A DNA stretch of 16,897 bases, taken from positions 1-16,897 of the forward strand of contig CARYFM010000016.1 in assembly GCA_949101405.1 (NCBI GenBank), given 5' to 3'. Positions within the stretch are counted from its first letter, which is position 1; each line of letters opens with the position of its first letter. Source of the DNA: an uncultured Candidatus Saccharibacteria bacterium (GTDB lineage: Bacteria > Patescibacteriota > Saccharimonadia > Saccharimonadales > Saccharimonadaceae). The notes under the pieces are model-generated. The model worked only from the letters and a program-made list of their open reading frames with translations, did not search any database and was not told the origin of the DNA. The position numbers were made by a program, and so were the translations under genes. This document shows, piece after piece, positions 1-6,034 of this stretch.

Positions 1-109
1 TATAATGGTAACATTGATTCAACCTATTCATTCTTACAGAACGGTTTTTCTTTCAATGTTGTAAAGGCTCTTGAATTGATTTCGTTATGGCTTCAATCTA
101 ACTATCTCT

Positions 110-138
110 ATTGTAGCATAAGCAATGCTGTAAGTCAA
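110..138 (-). promoter_or_regulatory. Leftward consensus sigma70-type promoter
   Basis: Read on the minus strand there is TTGACT (133-138), a 17-base spacer and TACAAT (110-115), close to ideal for a housekeeping sigma factor. Transcription would start near 103 and leave the window on the left. The ~100 transcribed bases in view hold no clear gene. A short reading frame opens at an ATG near position 32 on the minus strand and is cut by the edge, without a convincing ribosome binding site. The product could be a protein gene or a small RNA outside the window. Confidence 0.6.
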
Positions 139-160
139 CAGGGAGTCTTTGCAACGTAGT

Positions 161-191
161 GATAGGACGACTTATTGCTCGTCGCCCTATC
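161..191 (-). terminator. Hairpin downstream of the integrase gene
   Basis: GATAGGACGAC (161-171) and GTCGCCCTATC (181-191) form an 11-bp stem with one G/T-type mismatch and a 9-base loop. It lies just beyond the stop codon of the minus-strand integrase, so it is a plausible transcript end. There is no proper T run on either strand. Termination is therefore uncertain, and mRNA 3'-end protection or a recombination-site role remain possible. Confidence 0.4.
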
Positions 192-214
192 TGTTATTGT
201 TGTGGAAAAGTGTT

Positions 215-1249
215 CTACATAGTGGCCGTACGTTGTTTTTCTCCGAGCTCAGATAGCCTTACGAGCATCTCAATGAAAATTTTTTGCTGTTCTGGAGAAA
301 AATCTTTTATACAACGTTCGAATGATTGTTGAGCCTCTCTTTCACGTTTCTCATCAGTTTCGATCTTTAAGTGTGCCGACGGGGCGATGCCTGGAACTTT
401 GAGTGAGCTATCCTTGTATTTTGAGAATAGGGCTTGCTGTCTGCCATCAAGCCCGTGCAGATACCTCTCCGTAGTTTGTGCGTTTGCATGGCCAAGCATC
501 ATCTGCATTTCTAAAAGCTCAGCACCCTTACTTTGGATGTCTGTTGCAAATGAGTGGCGTAGTGCGTGCGGATAAAAGTCGTCAAATCCAGCAGCCATGA
601 ATGCTTGACGCATTTTAATCCTAAGAGTATCAGTGCTACATGTATCACCAAAACGTCCTGGCCATAAGGCATCCGTAATTCCATTTTTCGAAACATAGTC
701 GACTAAACGCTCGTATGTGTCGAGGGTAACATACGACTCCCTATCCTTGTTACCTTTGCCTACGAAGTGGATCTTTTGTCCCTTAAAGTTACTCAGGCGC
801 AAATGTGCGAGCTCGCTAATTCTTAGACCAGCATCAAAGCAGATCCTTATTAGGAGTCCAGCCACCTCGTCGGCACATGTTAACACTTTGTCAATTTCCT
901 CTTTAGTGTAGTGAACTCGCGTAACTTTACCTTCGTGACGCTTCTTGATCAGAGGTAGTTTTATTGGAATTTCCATGCCCATTTCTCGGCAATAGCGTAC
1001 CCAAGCCTTGATGTGTGCTGTACGCGTGTTAATCGTACGATTTGAAACTCTGGCGTTTACTTGCTTTTCTACCCACAAGTCGTAACCACGATTTGTTAGT
1101 TGCCTCATATCGTTGCACTCTGAATCAATAATAAAATGCACATAGGTGTGCTGTTTACTTTTGAGCGTCATTTGGCTCATCCCGCGTGTAAACTGGCAGT
1201 AATTGAGATATTCCTCCATTTGATAATAAATTTCTAAAGTTTTAGCCAT
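215..1249 (-). CDS. int: Tyrosine-recombinase integrase
   Basis: A 344-residue site-specific recombinase that would catalyse integration and excision of the phage by strand exchange through a covalent 3'-phosphotyrosine. The N-terminal half (about residues 10-90) looks like the SAM-like core-binding domain, which contains TRGMSQMTLKSK. The catalytic domain shows the full active-site set: R143 in DAGLRISELAHL, a beta-hairpin lysine (K165 or K168) in GKGNKDR, H228 and R231 in HALRHSFATD, H254 in LGHANAQTT and the nucleophile Y263 in ERYLHG. It is XerC/D-like in length and layout and lacks the N-terminal arm-binding domain typical of lambda Int. It is transcribed opposite to the structural genes, in the usual place at one end of the phage genome. 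It could also act on other sites, such as the fibre-tip repeats at 16341 and 16790, but nothing in the sequence shows that. Confidence 0.93.
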   Translation of the reverse strand: MAKTLEIYYQMEEYLNYCQFTRGMSQMTLKSKQHTYVHFIIDSECNDMRQLTNRGYDLWVEKQVNARVSNRTINTRTAHIKAWVRYCREMGMEIPIKLPLIKKRHEGKVTRVHYTKEEIDKVLTCADEVAGLLIRICFDAGLRISELAHLRLSNFKGQKIHFVGKGNKDRESYVTLDTYERLVDYVSKNGITDALWPGRFGDTCSTDTLRIKMRQAFMAAGFDDFYPHALRHSFATDIQSKGAELLEMQMMLGHANAQTTERYLHGLDGRQQALFSKYKDSSLKVPGIAPSAHLKIETDEKREREAQQSFERCIKDFSPEQQKIFIEMLVRLSELGEKQRTATM

Positions 1250-1276
1250 TTACAGTTTTCGCTTTCTGCCCACCAC

Positions 1277-1331
1277 AAAATTAAAATTATTATTTTTTGC
1301 TTACTACTATTCTTTTTAATTTCTTTTTCTA
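1277..1331. other. AT-rich tract upstream of the integrase
   Basis: This 55-base stretch is almost all A and T, with a strong T bias on the plus strand in its right half. It lies between the integrase start and the palindrome and 9-mer repeats. It may hold the integrase promoter, which I could not place convincingly, or serve as an easily melted element beside the DnaA-box-like array. Those roles are inference. Confidence 0.4.
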
Positions 1332-1336
1332 TGGGC

Positions 1337-1385
1337 GTAACGTTTCGTTACTTTTACTCTGTAAGTCGGCGTAACGTTTTGTTAC
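1337..1385. repeat. Pair of near-identical 15-bp palindromes (operator candidates)
   Basis: GTAACGTTTCGTTAC (1337-1351) and GTAACGTTTTGTTAC (1371-1385) are palindromic, differ at one base and are repeated in direct orientation 34 bp apart. Both are preceded by GGCGTAAC-type sequence. Paired palindromes upstream of a phage integrase gene usually bind a dimeric repressor, an excisionase or a replication initiator. Which protein binds here cannot be told; the small winged-helix-like protein encoded at 1516-1815 is a candidate. Confidence 0.6.
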
Positions 1386-1397
1386 GGCGGAAAAAGC

Positions 1398-1451
1398 TTT
1401 TCCACCAACTTTTCCACCGATCTCCACATAGTTTTCCACAGCATTTCCACA
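1398..1451. repeat. Array of five DnaA-box-like 9-mers
   Basis: Five variants of TTTTCCACM occur in the same orientation: TTTTCCACC at 1398, TTTTCCACC at 1410, ATCTCCACA at 1420, TTTTCCACA at 1432 and ATTTCCACA at 1443. Start-to-start spacing is 12, 10, 12 and 11 bp, so all sites fall on about the same face of the helix. TTTTCCACA differs by one base from the DnaA consensus TTATCCACA. With the AT-rich tract and palindromes to its left, this resembles a replication origin or an iteron control region. The role is inferred from layout only. Confidence 0.5.
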
Positions 1452-1464
1452 AGCGATGTCTTGA

Positions 1465-1496
1465 CAAAGAAAAAAGGAGGTAGATACCTCCTTTTA
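1465..1496 (-). terminator. Intrinsic terminator of the winged-helix gene
   Basis: AAAAGGAGGTA (1472-1482) and TACCTCCTTTT (1485-1495) form a perfect 11-bp stem with a 2-base apex. On the minus strand the stem is followed by TTTTTTCTTT, giving a classic intrinsic terminator directly behind the minus-strand gene that ends at 1516. It isolates that gene from the integrase, which must therefore have its own promoter between about 1250 and 1465. Confidence 0.85.
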
Positions 1497-1515
1497 TGTC
1501 AAATCGTTGTACATT

Positions 1516-1815
1516 TTACAACAGCTTGTATTTTGTTTTGGTGTTTTGATTCTTACCTTTCTGAACCTTAATTAATTTTGTCTTAGATAAATTGTCGCGA
1601 ACTCGCACAAATTTTGGCTTACTCCAGCCAAGCTGCTCCACTATGTATTTTGTCCAAACAGCCATATAGTCATTTTTGTCCTTTTCCCAAGCGCGTGCGA
1701 GATTTTCCAAAAAAGCATATAAAATAGCCTCCTGTTCGCCAAGCTCACGAACAAGCTCTATATCGACCTTCAAGAATGCCTTTTTGCCCACGTTAAATTT
1801 ACCTCCAAGCATCAT
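1516..1815 (-). CDS. Small winged-helix-like DNA-binding protein (repressor or replication protein candidate)
   Basis: This 99-residue basic protein is not assigned to a named family with certainty. After a short N-terminal segment it has a helical region (VDIELVRELGEQEAILYAFLENLARAW). Then comes a part that reads like a winged helix-turn-helix: WTKYIVEQLGWSKPKFVRVR would hold the recognition helix, and NLSKTKLIKVQKGKNQNTKTK the charged wing. This arrangement is seen in the N-terminal domains of phage replisome organisers and plasmid Rep proteins, and in small regulators. The gene has its own consensus promoter (1893-1921), a leader hairpin (1836-1871) and its own terminator. It sits next to the repeat-rich region 1337-1451 and divergently from the structural operon. 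That setting suits a phage repressor or a replication initiator, but neither function is demonstrated. The tandem ATGATG-type start leaves Met1 or Met2 open. Confidence 0.7.
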   Translation of the reverse strand: MMLGGKFNVGKKAFLKVDIELVRELGEQEAILYAFLENLARAWEKDKNDYMAVWTKYIVEQLGWSKPKFVRVRDNLSKTKLIKVQKGKNQNTKTKYKLL

Positions 1816-1835
1816 TAATTAGAGGCGAGTAAGAA

Positions 1836-1871
1836 ATAGCCTCACTCAACTAGTAAGCTAAGTGAGGCTAT
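1836..1871 (-). promoter_or_regulatory. Leader hairpin of the winged-helix gene
   Basis: ATAGCCTCACT (1836-1846) and AGTGAGGCTAT (1861-1871) form a perfect 11-bp inverted repeat with a 14-base loop. It lies between the minus-strand promoter and the start codon at 1815. With no T run after it on the minus strand it is unlikely to be a terminator. It may be a protein-binding palindrome or a 5' mRNA structure affecting translation or stability. Confidence 0.5.
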
Positions 1872-1892
1872 CAGAACTTTATGTGTGACCCC

Positions 1893-1921
1893 ATTATATC
1901 GCAAAAGGCTAATTATGTCAA
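1893..1921 (-). promoter_or_regulatory. Perfect consensus promoter for the winged-helix gene
   Basis: On the minus strand TTGACA (1916-1921) is followed by a 17-base spacer and TATAAT (1893-1898), the exact sigma70 consensus. It drives the gene at 1516-1815 with a leader of about 70 bases. The -35 hexamer occupies the same six base pairs as the best -35 position of the rightward promoter, so the two promoters probably compete or are controlled together. Confidence 0.85.
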
Positions 1922-1944
1922 AGTAGAACTGGTTGTGGTATAAT
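1916..1944 (+). promoter_or_regulatory. Rightward extended -10 promoter of the structural operon
   Basis: TATAAT at 1939-1944 is preceded by TGG, giving an extended -10 (TGGTATAAT). With a 17-base spacer the -35 is the weak TGTCAA (1916-1921), so the promoter relies on the extended -10 or on an activator. It is the only clear promoter upstream of the terminase genes. The transcript would begin near 1951, immediately before the 12-base leader element. Confidence 0.7.
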
Positions 1945-1952
1945 GAAGACAT

Positions 1953-1987
1953 ATCAATGACGACTAGAAAATACTGGTCGTTTTTTT
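1953..1987 (+). terminator. Leader element ATCAATGACGAC plus intrinsic terminator
   Basis: The 12-mer ATCAATGACGAC (1953-1964) recurs exactly at 7924-7935, at the same place after another promoter. It runs into the stem CGACTAG (1961-1967) / CTGGTCG (1974-1980), which is followed by seven T. This is a strong intrinsic terminator only about 35 bases after the start site. GACGACTA (1959-1966) can instead pair with TAGTCGTC (2003-2010), which would break the terminator, so an attenuator is structurally possible. Expression of the operon would need escape from this terminator. Confidence 0.7.
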
Positions 1988-1990
1988 GTT

Positions 1991-2010
1991 GACTAGACTT
2001 TTTAGTCGTC
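1991..2010 (+). promoter_or_regulatory. Second leader hairpin / antiterminator arm
   Basis: GACTA (1991-1995) pairs with TAGTC (2003-2007) around a 7-base loop. The 3' part TAGTCGTC (2003-2010) is also the exact complement of GACGACTA (1959-1966). The two pairings, together with the terminator stem, are mutually exclusive, which is the hallmark of a switchable leader. What would drive the switch is not visible. Confidence 0.45.
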
Positions 2011-2046
2011 TTTGGTGCCGACAAACATTTCAACAAGGTTATCAAG

Positions 2047-2442
2047 ATGATTAGAAATCCCACAATTCAAGAGTTTGAAGCAGCAGTGACAACTAGAATG
2101 CTGACCCATAAGCGCGCTAATAAAGTTAGTTATTCGCATAGCGAAGCATCTACTTTAGCGACCATCGGGGCTAACAGCTATTTGCAGGACATTGAAGCCA
2201 ACGATAAGCTCTGGTGCATGGCGCGTGGTAGGCGCACGTATATATTCCATGTCCCATCAAGGCGGATAGCTGGAGAACTTGGTCTAGTATTTGACCGAGC
2301 TGCGGATGGGCAATGCAAGAATCTTCAAATCGTGGTGCTAGACCGTAAGGGTTTAACAAAGTGCAAGACAATCAATGATTTAGTGACCGATTTAGAACAA
2401 CGACAAAAGTTTTATCGCAACAAAAGAAAGGAACGTAGATGA
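2047..2442 (+). CDS. Hypothetical phage protein, first gene of the structural operon
   Basis: I do not recognise this 131-residue basic protein. It has no signal peptide or membrane segment. A central stretch (about residues 50-105) alternates hydrophobic and charged residues, consistent with a small mixed alpha/beta fold, and contains the basic patch ARGRRTYIFHVPSRR. The C terminus is strongly charged (RQKFYRNKRKERR) and could bind nucleic acid. The upstream sequence CAAGGTTATCAAG gives only a weak ribosome binding site. It is the first gene behind the attenuated leader, and its stop overlaps the next start (ATGA). Its position in front of the terminase genes, where HNH nucleases or packaging regulators often sit, suggests a packaging or early late-phase role, but no nuclease motif is seen. 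Confidence 0.7.
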   Translation: MIRNPTIQEFEAAVTTRMLTHKRANKVSYSHSEASTLATIGANSYLQDIEANDKLWCMARGRRTYIFHVPSRRIAGELGLVFDRAADGQCKNLQIVVLDRKGLTKCKTINDLVTDLEQRQKFYRNKRKERR

Positions 2443-2663
2443 AAACTATCAAAGTTAATTTGGATTCAAACGGCAATGCCCATATCAATTTATATGGCGA
2501 ACATATCACGCTTAGCAGAGACGAGTTCAATGAGTCTGGCAAAGCAAAATTTACAAAGTTCGGCGAAGAATATCTTGCGGAGATCAATCGGTCCATAAGG
2601 AAAAGCAATAGCAGTTCCACTAAAGTGAAGACTGTTTTAGAAAAAGAACAGAGTAAAAAATAG
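2439..2663 (+). CDS. Hypothetical small phage protein
   Basis: This 74-residue protein has no recognised family. The start overlaps the previous stop codon by 4 bases and has a good ribosome binding site (AAAGGA) inside the preceding gene, so translational coupling is likely. The N-terminal 30 residues (MKTIKVNLDSNGNAHINLYG) look like a beta-hairpin. The middle, DEFNESGKAKFTKFGEEYLAEINRSI, is probably helical, and the lysine- and serine-rich tail is likely disordered. It directly precedes the small terminase subunit without any gap. A role in packaging is only guilt by association. Confidence 0.65.
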   Translation: MKTIKVNLDSNGNAHINLYGEHITLSRDEFNESGKAKFTKFGEEYLAEINRSIRKSNSSSTKVKTVLEKEQSKK

Positions 2664-3257
2664 ATGACGGCAAAGGTGCAACAGACGAAACGTACGAAGA
2701 AGGACACTGCCAAGAAGGCTATGTCTAAAGCATCTGTTGCAAAAAAGCGAAAGCGTAAAGTCGCGAAGAAACCACCATATCGCCCACTTAAATTCCAGAG
2801 TGTCGAAGAGCTACAAGATAAAGTTGAAGCCTATTTTGCATCATGCAATGACTATGTACGTGGTGCCAAAGGAAATCGTATAAAAGATGCCGTATCTGGA
2901 GAATATCTGATGTACCAAGTAAAGGTTCCTACGATTACTGGATTAGCCGTATTCCTCGATACCTCGCGCGAAACATTGCTTGATTATGAGAACGAGCTAC
3001 ACAAGAACAAAGATATGCCCGAAGAAATTCAGCATGGCTTTTCTGACACTATAAAAAAGGCGAAATTGCGAATTTATGACGCGACTGAACAGCAACTATA
3101 TCGTGGCAAGCCAACCGGAGCCATATTTTCACTTAAAAACAACTATGGGTGGGAGGACAAAACCAAGGTCGAGACCAAAGATGTTGGTTATCATAACCCA
3201 TTCGAGAATTTAAGTGAGGAGGAATTGCGTCACCTTGCTGGAGAAACAATGTCATGA
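2664..3257 (+). CDS. terS: Terminase small subunit
   Basis: A 197-residue DNA-packaging initiator that would recognise phage DNA and hand it to the large terminase. Residues 1-40 are a lysine/arginine-rich, probably disordered tail able to bind DNA. The next segment, PPYRPLKFQSVEELQDKVEAYF, leads into a helix-turn-helix-like part (PTITGLAVFLDTSRETLLDYE). The C-terminal motif GAIFSLKNNYGWEDKTKVE is characteristic of phage small terminase/packaging proteins that precede a T4-type large subunit. The ATG directly follows the upstream TAG with a weak ribosome binding site. Met20 at 2721 is an alternative start but has poor spacing. The last codons overlap the large subunit start by 4 bases, which supports the assignment. 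Confidence 0.88.
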   Translation: MTAKVQQTKRTKKDTAKKAMSKASVAKKRKRKVAKKPPYRPLKFQSVEELQDKVEAYFASCNDYVRGAKGNRIKDAVSGEYLMYQVKVPTITGLAVFLDTSRETLLDYENELHKNKDMPEEIQHGFSDTIKKAKLRIYDATEQQLYRGKPTGAIFSLKNNYGWEDKTKVETKDVGYHNPFENLSEEELRHLAGETMS

Positions 3258-4690
3258 AAGACTCTTTTGATGTTGAACTTGCTCGTTTTGGCGCACGTTT
3301 AGAGCTTGCACGCCGTCATCTCTATGACTACTGTTTACTGCAATACCCAGGCTTTTATAAGCCAAAGCGCACCTTTTTGAAGGATATTTGTAACCAAATC
3401 GAGGGTTTTGTGAAGCATAGCCCAAAACGCTTTCTAATCCTTAATGCTCCACCTCGTCATGGCAAATCGTTGACAGCCCAATCAGCAACTGCATGGCTCT
3501 TAGGCGATAACCCAGCAAATCGCGTCATGACGGCGTCCTACAACGAACGCCTAGCTAGCACTTTCTCCAAGAACGTGCGCAACATTATTCAGACAAAGAA
3601 AGTTGGAGAACGCGTTGTCTACTCAGATATTTTTCCGGGAGTTAGCGTACAATACGGCGACGCAAGTGCGCAGATGTGGACGTTGGAGGGGCAAAACCAA
3701 ACATCATACCTTGCGACTTCTCCGAATGGTACGGCGACCGGTTTTGGCTGTAACTTCTTAATTTGTGACGACCTTATTAAGAACGCGGTTGAGGCGTATA
3801 ACGAAAATGTTCTAAACGATATCTGGTCATGGTTTACAGATACAATGCTTTCGCGCTTAGAGGGGCAGAAGAAAGTTATTGTCATCATGACGCGCTGGGC
3901 AAAAGGTGATCTTGCTGGGCGCATTTTGGAGGCATTTCCAGACGAAGTTGAGCTTATCACTTATCAAGCGTGCAACGATCAAGGCATAATGCTCTGTGAC
4001 GATATTTTGAACACTAAAGATTATAACTTCCTCAAGCGTGAAATGAGTCTTGATATTTTCGAGGCGAACTATAATCAGAAACCTATTGATATTAAGGGGA
4101 GACTCTACTCCGAGTTCAAGGAATGGGAGAAAAAGCCAGAGGGCGAAGTCAAAAACTATACTGATACAGCTGATACCGGCTCTGACTTTCTCTGCTCTGT
4201 TAGCTATGTAGTATTCGAAAATGAAGCGTATATTACAGATTTAGTATTCACAGATGAGCCAATGGAAGTCACCGAAGGCAAAACTGCCGATCTATTTCAT
4301 CGTAGCAATGTGGCACAGGCGTTTATCGAAAGTAACAATGGTGGACGTGGGTTTGCGCGCAACGTAGGGCGGATATTGAACAACGAATACAATAGTAATC
4401 GCACCATTATTACTCCGCGTCCACAATCTAAGAATAAAGAGAGCCGTATTCTTACAAGTTCGGCATGGGTACAAAATCATGTTTATATGCCGCCAAACTG
4501 GAAGACCAGATGGCCAGAATTCTATAAGCAGGTTATGGAGTATCAAAGAAAAAGCAAAAATGCTCACGATGATGCTGTGGACGTTCTGGCAGCCATTTTT
4601 GAGAATATCACGGCGCAACCTGAGCCAGAAGTTATTACTACTGATGAGATAGATGACGGCTATTACCGTCGCCCATTTGAAATGTATTAG
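3254..4690 (+). CDS. terL: Terminase large subunit
   Basis: The ATP-driven DNA-packaging motor and headful nuclease, 478 residues, normal for the family. The N-terminal ATPase shows Walker A APPRHGKS (A65-S72), Walker B FLICDD with D172/D173 and the coupling motif IVIMTRWAKGDL (about 209-220). The C-terminal RNase H-like nuclease domain shows acidic residues around TDTADTGSDF (D304, D307, D311) and the late HDDAVD (H438-D443), where the final metal-binding aspartates of the family lie. The start overlaps the small subunit stop (ATGTCATGA). It would act at the portal of the prohead, together with the products of the neighbouring genes. All key motifs are intact. Confidence 0.96.
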   Translation: MKDSFDVELARFGARLELARRHLYDYCLLQYPGFYKPKRTFLKDICNQIEGFVKHSPKRFLILNAPPRHGKSLTAQSATAWLLGDNPANRVMTASYNERLASTFSKNVRNIIQTKKVGERVVYSDIFPGVSVQYGDASAQMWTLEGQNQTSYLATSPNGTATGFGCNFLICDDLIKNAVEAYNENVLNDIWSWFTDTMLSRLEGQKKVIVIMTRWAKGDLAGRILEAFPDEVELITYQACNDQGIMLCDDILNTKDYNFLKREMSLDIFEANYNQKPIDIKGRLYSEFKEWEKKPEGEVKNYTDTADTGSDFLCSVSYVVFENEAYITDLVFTDEPMEVTEGKTADLFHRSNVAQAFIESNNGGRGFARNVGRILNNEYNSNRTIITPRPQSKNKESRILTSSAWVQNHVYMPPNWKTRWPEFYKQVMEYQRKSKNAHDDAVDVLAAIFENITAQPEPEVITTDEIDDGYYRRPFEMY

Positions 4691-4701
4691 AAAGGAGTGA
4701 T

Positions 4702-6033
4702 ATGGAAAAACTATACATTTTACCACGTGGCACCGAACCCGACGGCAAGACTATTGCCAGCCTAATCAGAAGTCGAGATCGCAAAAAAGACATCAAGGCA
4801 TATAATTTGTTGGAAAAATATTACAATAGCGGAGATGTCTTACTCCGCCGCACACCACATAAGCTGTATGCCATCACGAACTATGCGCGCTATATTACTA
4901 AGACTAATACTGGTTACTTCTTAGGTAACCCGGTTTCGTACTCTGCTAACGATAAGGTAAACTTAGACTCGATTTTGCAGAAATATACTGCACAAACAAT
5001 TTCAACTCTAGACTATGAGCTAGCCACTGATGCCTCTATCTTTGGTCATGCCTTTGAGCAGGTCTATGTTGATGAAGGAAGAGAGCCTAAATCTACAAAG
5101 ATTGACCCTCGCAACATTATATTGGTCCATGATGACACGGTCAACCATAATAAGATGTTTGCCGTCATATATTCTGGACAACGTAGCTCCCAAGAATATG
5201 ATGTAACTATCTTAGACAGCGGGAATATTACCGAGGGCAAACTCACTGGCGACGTTCTGGCGATTGATAAACAAATGCCTCATATTTTTGGAGAAGTCCC
5301 CATCGTTGAATACATTAATTCGAGCGATCGCGTTGGAGATTATGAGCCAGTGTTATCACTGATTGATGCTCGCAACATTCTACAGAGCGATCGAGTGCTA
5401 GACCGTGAGAGGCTCGTAGATGCAATTCTTGCATTCTACGGAACGGCATTCAGCGAGGAGCAACGCAAACAGCTCAAGAATAGCCGTATGCTATCTAATT
5501 TGCCACCAGATGCGAAAGTTGAGTATATCGTGAAAAATATCAACGAAGCAGATGCTAGTGTGCTCCTGAAAGCTATTACCGACGACATTCATATGATTTC
5601 CATGACTCCTAACATGACGGATGAGAACTTTGCTAGTAACTCAAGTGGTGTAGCTCTGAGCTATAAGCTAATCGCTTTTGAGCAGCACATTAAGGATAAA
5701 GAGCGCTACTTCGAAAAAGGGCTCATGGATCGTCTCGGTCTATATTACCAGTTCGTGAACTCCACGAAGGATGACGCAATTGCCAAGGACGCAGTAGATA
5801 TTATCTTCAGCCGTGATCTGCCAAAGAACGATTATGAAACCGCTCAACTCATCAATCTATTACTAGATTCTGGTCTGGTTGATCGAGAAACCTTAGCTGG
5901 ACGGTTGTCGTTCGTTAAAGATCCCAAGGAAATCGTGGTGCAAGCTCTGAAAGAAAAAGAAGAAGATCTGAAACTAGGTAATTATGGGACGGGTGAGCCC
6001 GATGAGGCTGACGATCCATTAGACGAGGAGTAG
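4702..6033 (+). CDS. Portal protein (SPP1 gp6-like)
   Basis: This 443-residue portal would form the dodecameric ring at one capsid vertex, through which DNA enters and leaves and to which the terminase and connectors dock. The N-terminal part contains the family-typical ITNYARYITKTNTGYFLGNP (about residues 56-75), followed by the wing and stem regions. It ends in an acidic tail (GEPDEADDPLDEE), common in portals of this group. A strong ribosome binding site (AAAGGAG) precedes the start. Order terminase-portal-MuF matches SPP1-type head modules, and the next gene begins 1 base after this one ends. Confidence 0.93.
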   Translation: MEKLYILPRGTEPDGKTIASLIRSRDRKKDIKAYNLLEKYYNSGDVLLRRTPHKLYAITNYARYITKTNTGYFLGNPVSYSANDKVNLDSILQKYTAQTISTLDYELATDASIFGHAFEQVYVDEGREPKSTKIDPRNIILVHDDTVNHNKMFAVIYSGQRSSQEYDVTILDSGNITEGKLTGDVLAIDKQMPHIFGEVPIVEYINSSDRVGDYEPVLSLIDARNILQSDRVLDRERLVDAILAFYGTAFSEEQRKQLKNSRMLSNLPPDAKVEYIVKNINEADASVLLKAITDDIHMISMTPNMTDENFASNSSGVALSYKLIAFEQHIKDKERYFEKGLMDRLGLYYQFVNSTKDDAIAKDAVDIIFSRDLPKNDYETAQLINLLLDSGLVDRETLAGRLSFVKDPKEIVVQALKEKEEDLKLGNYGTGEPDEADDPLDEE

Positions 6034-6034
6034 T

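Noticed and set aside
8..17. GTAACATTGA, a 10-base match to the core of the fibre-tip inverted repeat
   Set aside because: A 10-base match somewhere in about 34 kb of both strands has a few per cent chance of occurring. It lacks the remaining 7 bases of the repeat and has no fibre coding sequence beside it. It could matter only if the two window ends were adjacent in a circular genome, which cannot be seen.
1..159. Plus-strand open frame from the left edge to TAG at 157-159 (52 codons)
   Set aside because: The composition is not convincing for a gene end and no family is recognisable. It is antisense to a consensus promoter. Chance openness over 52 codons at an AT-rich edge is possible, so it is not called as a partial gene.
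1398..1451. Phased 9-mers as a CRISPR array
   Set aside because: The repeat unit is 9 bases with 1-3 base gaps, far too short and too close for CRISPR repeats and spacers.
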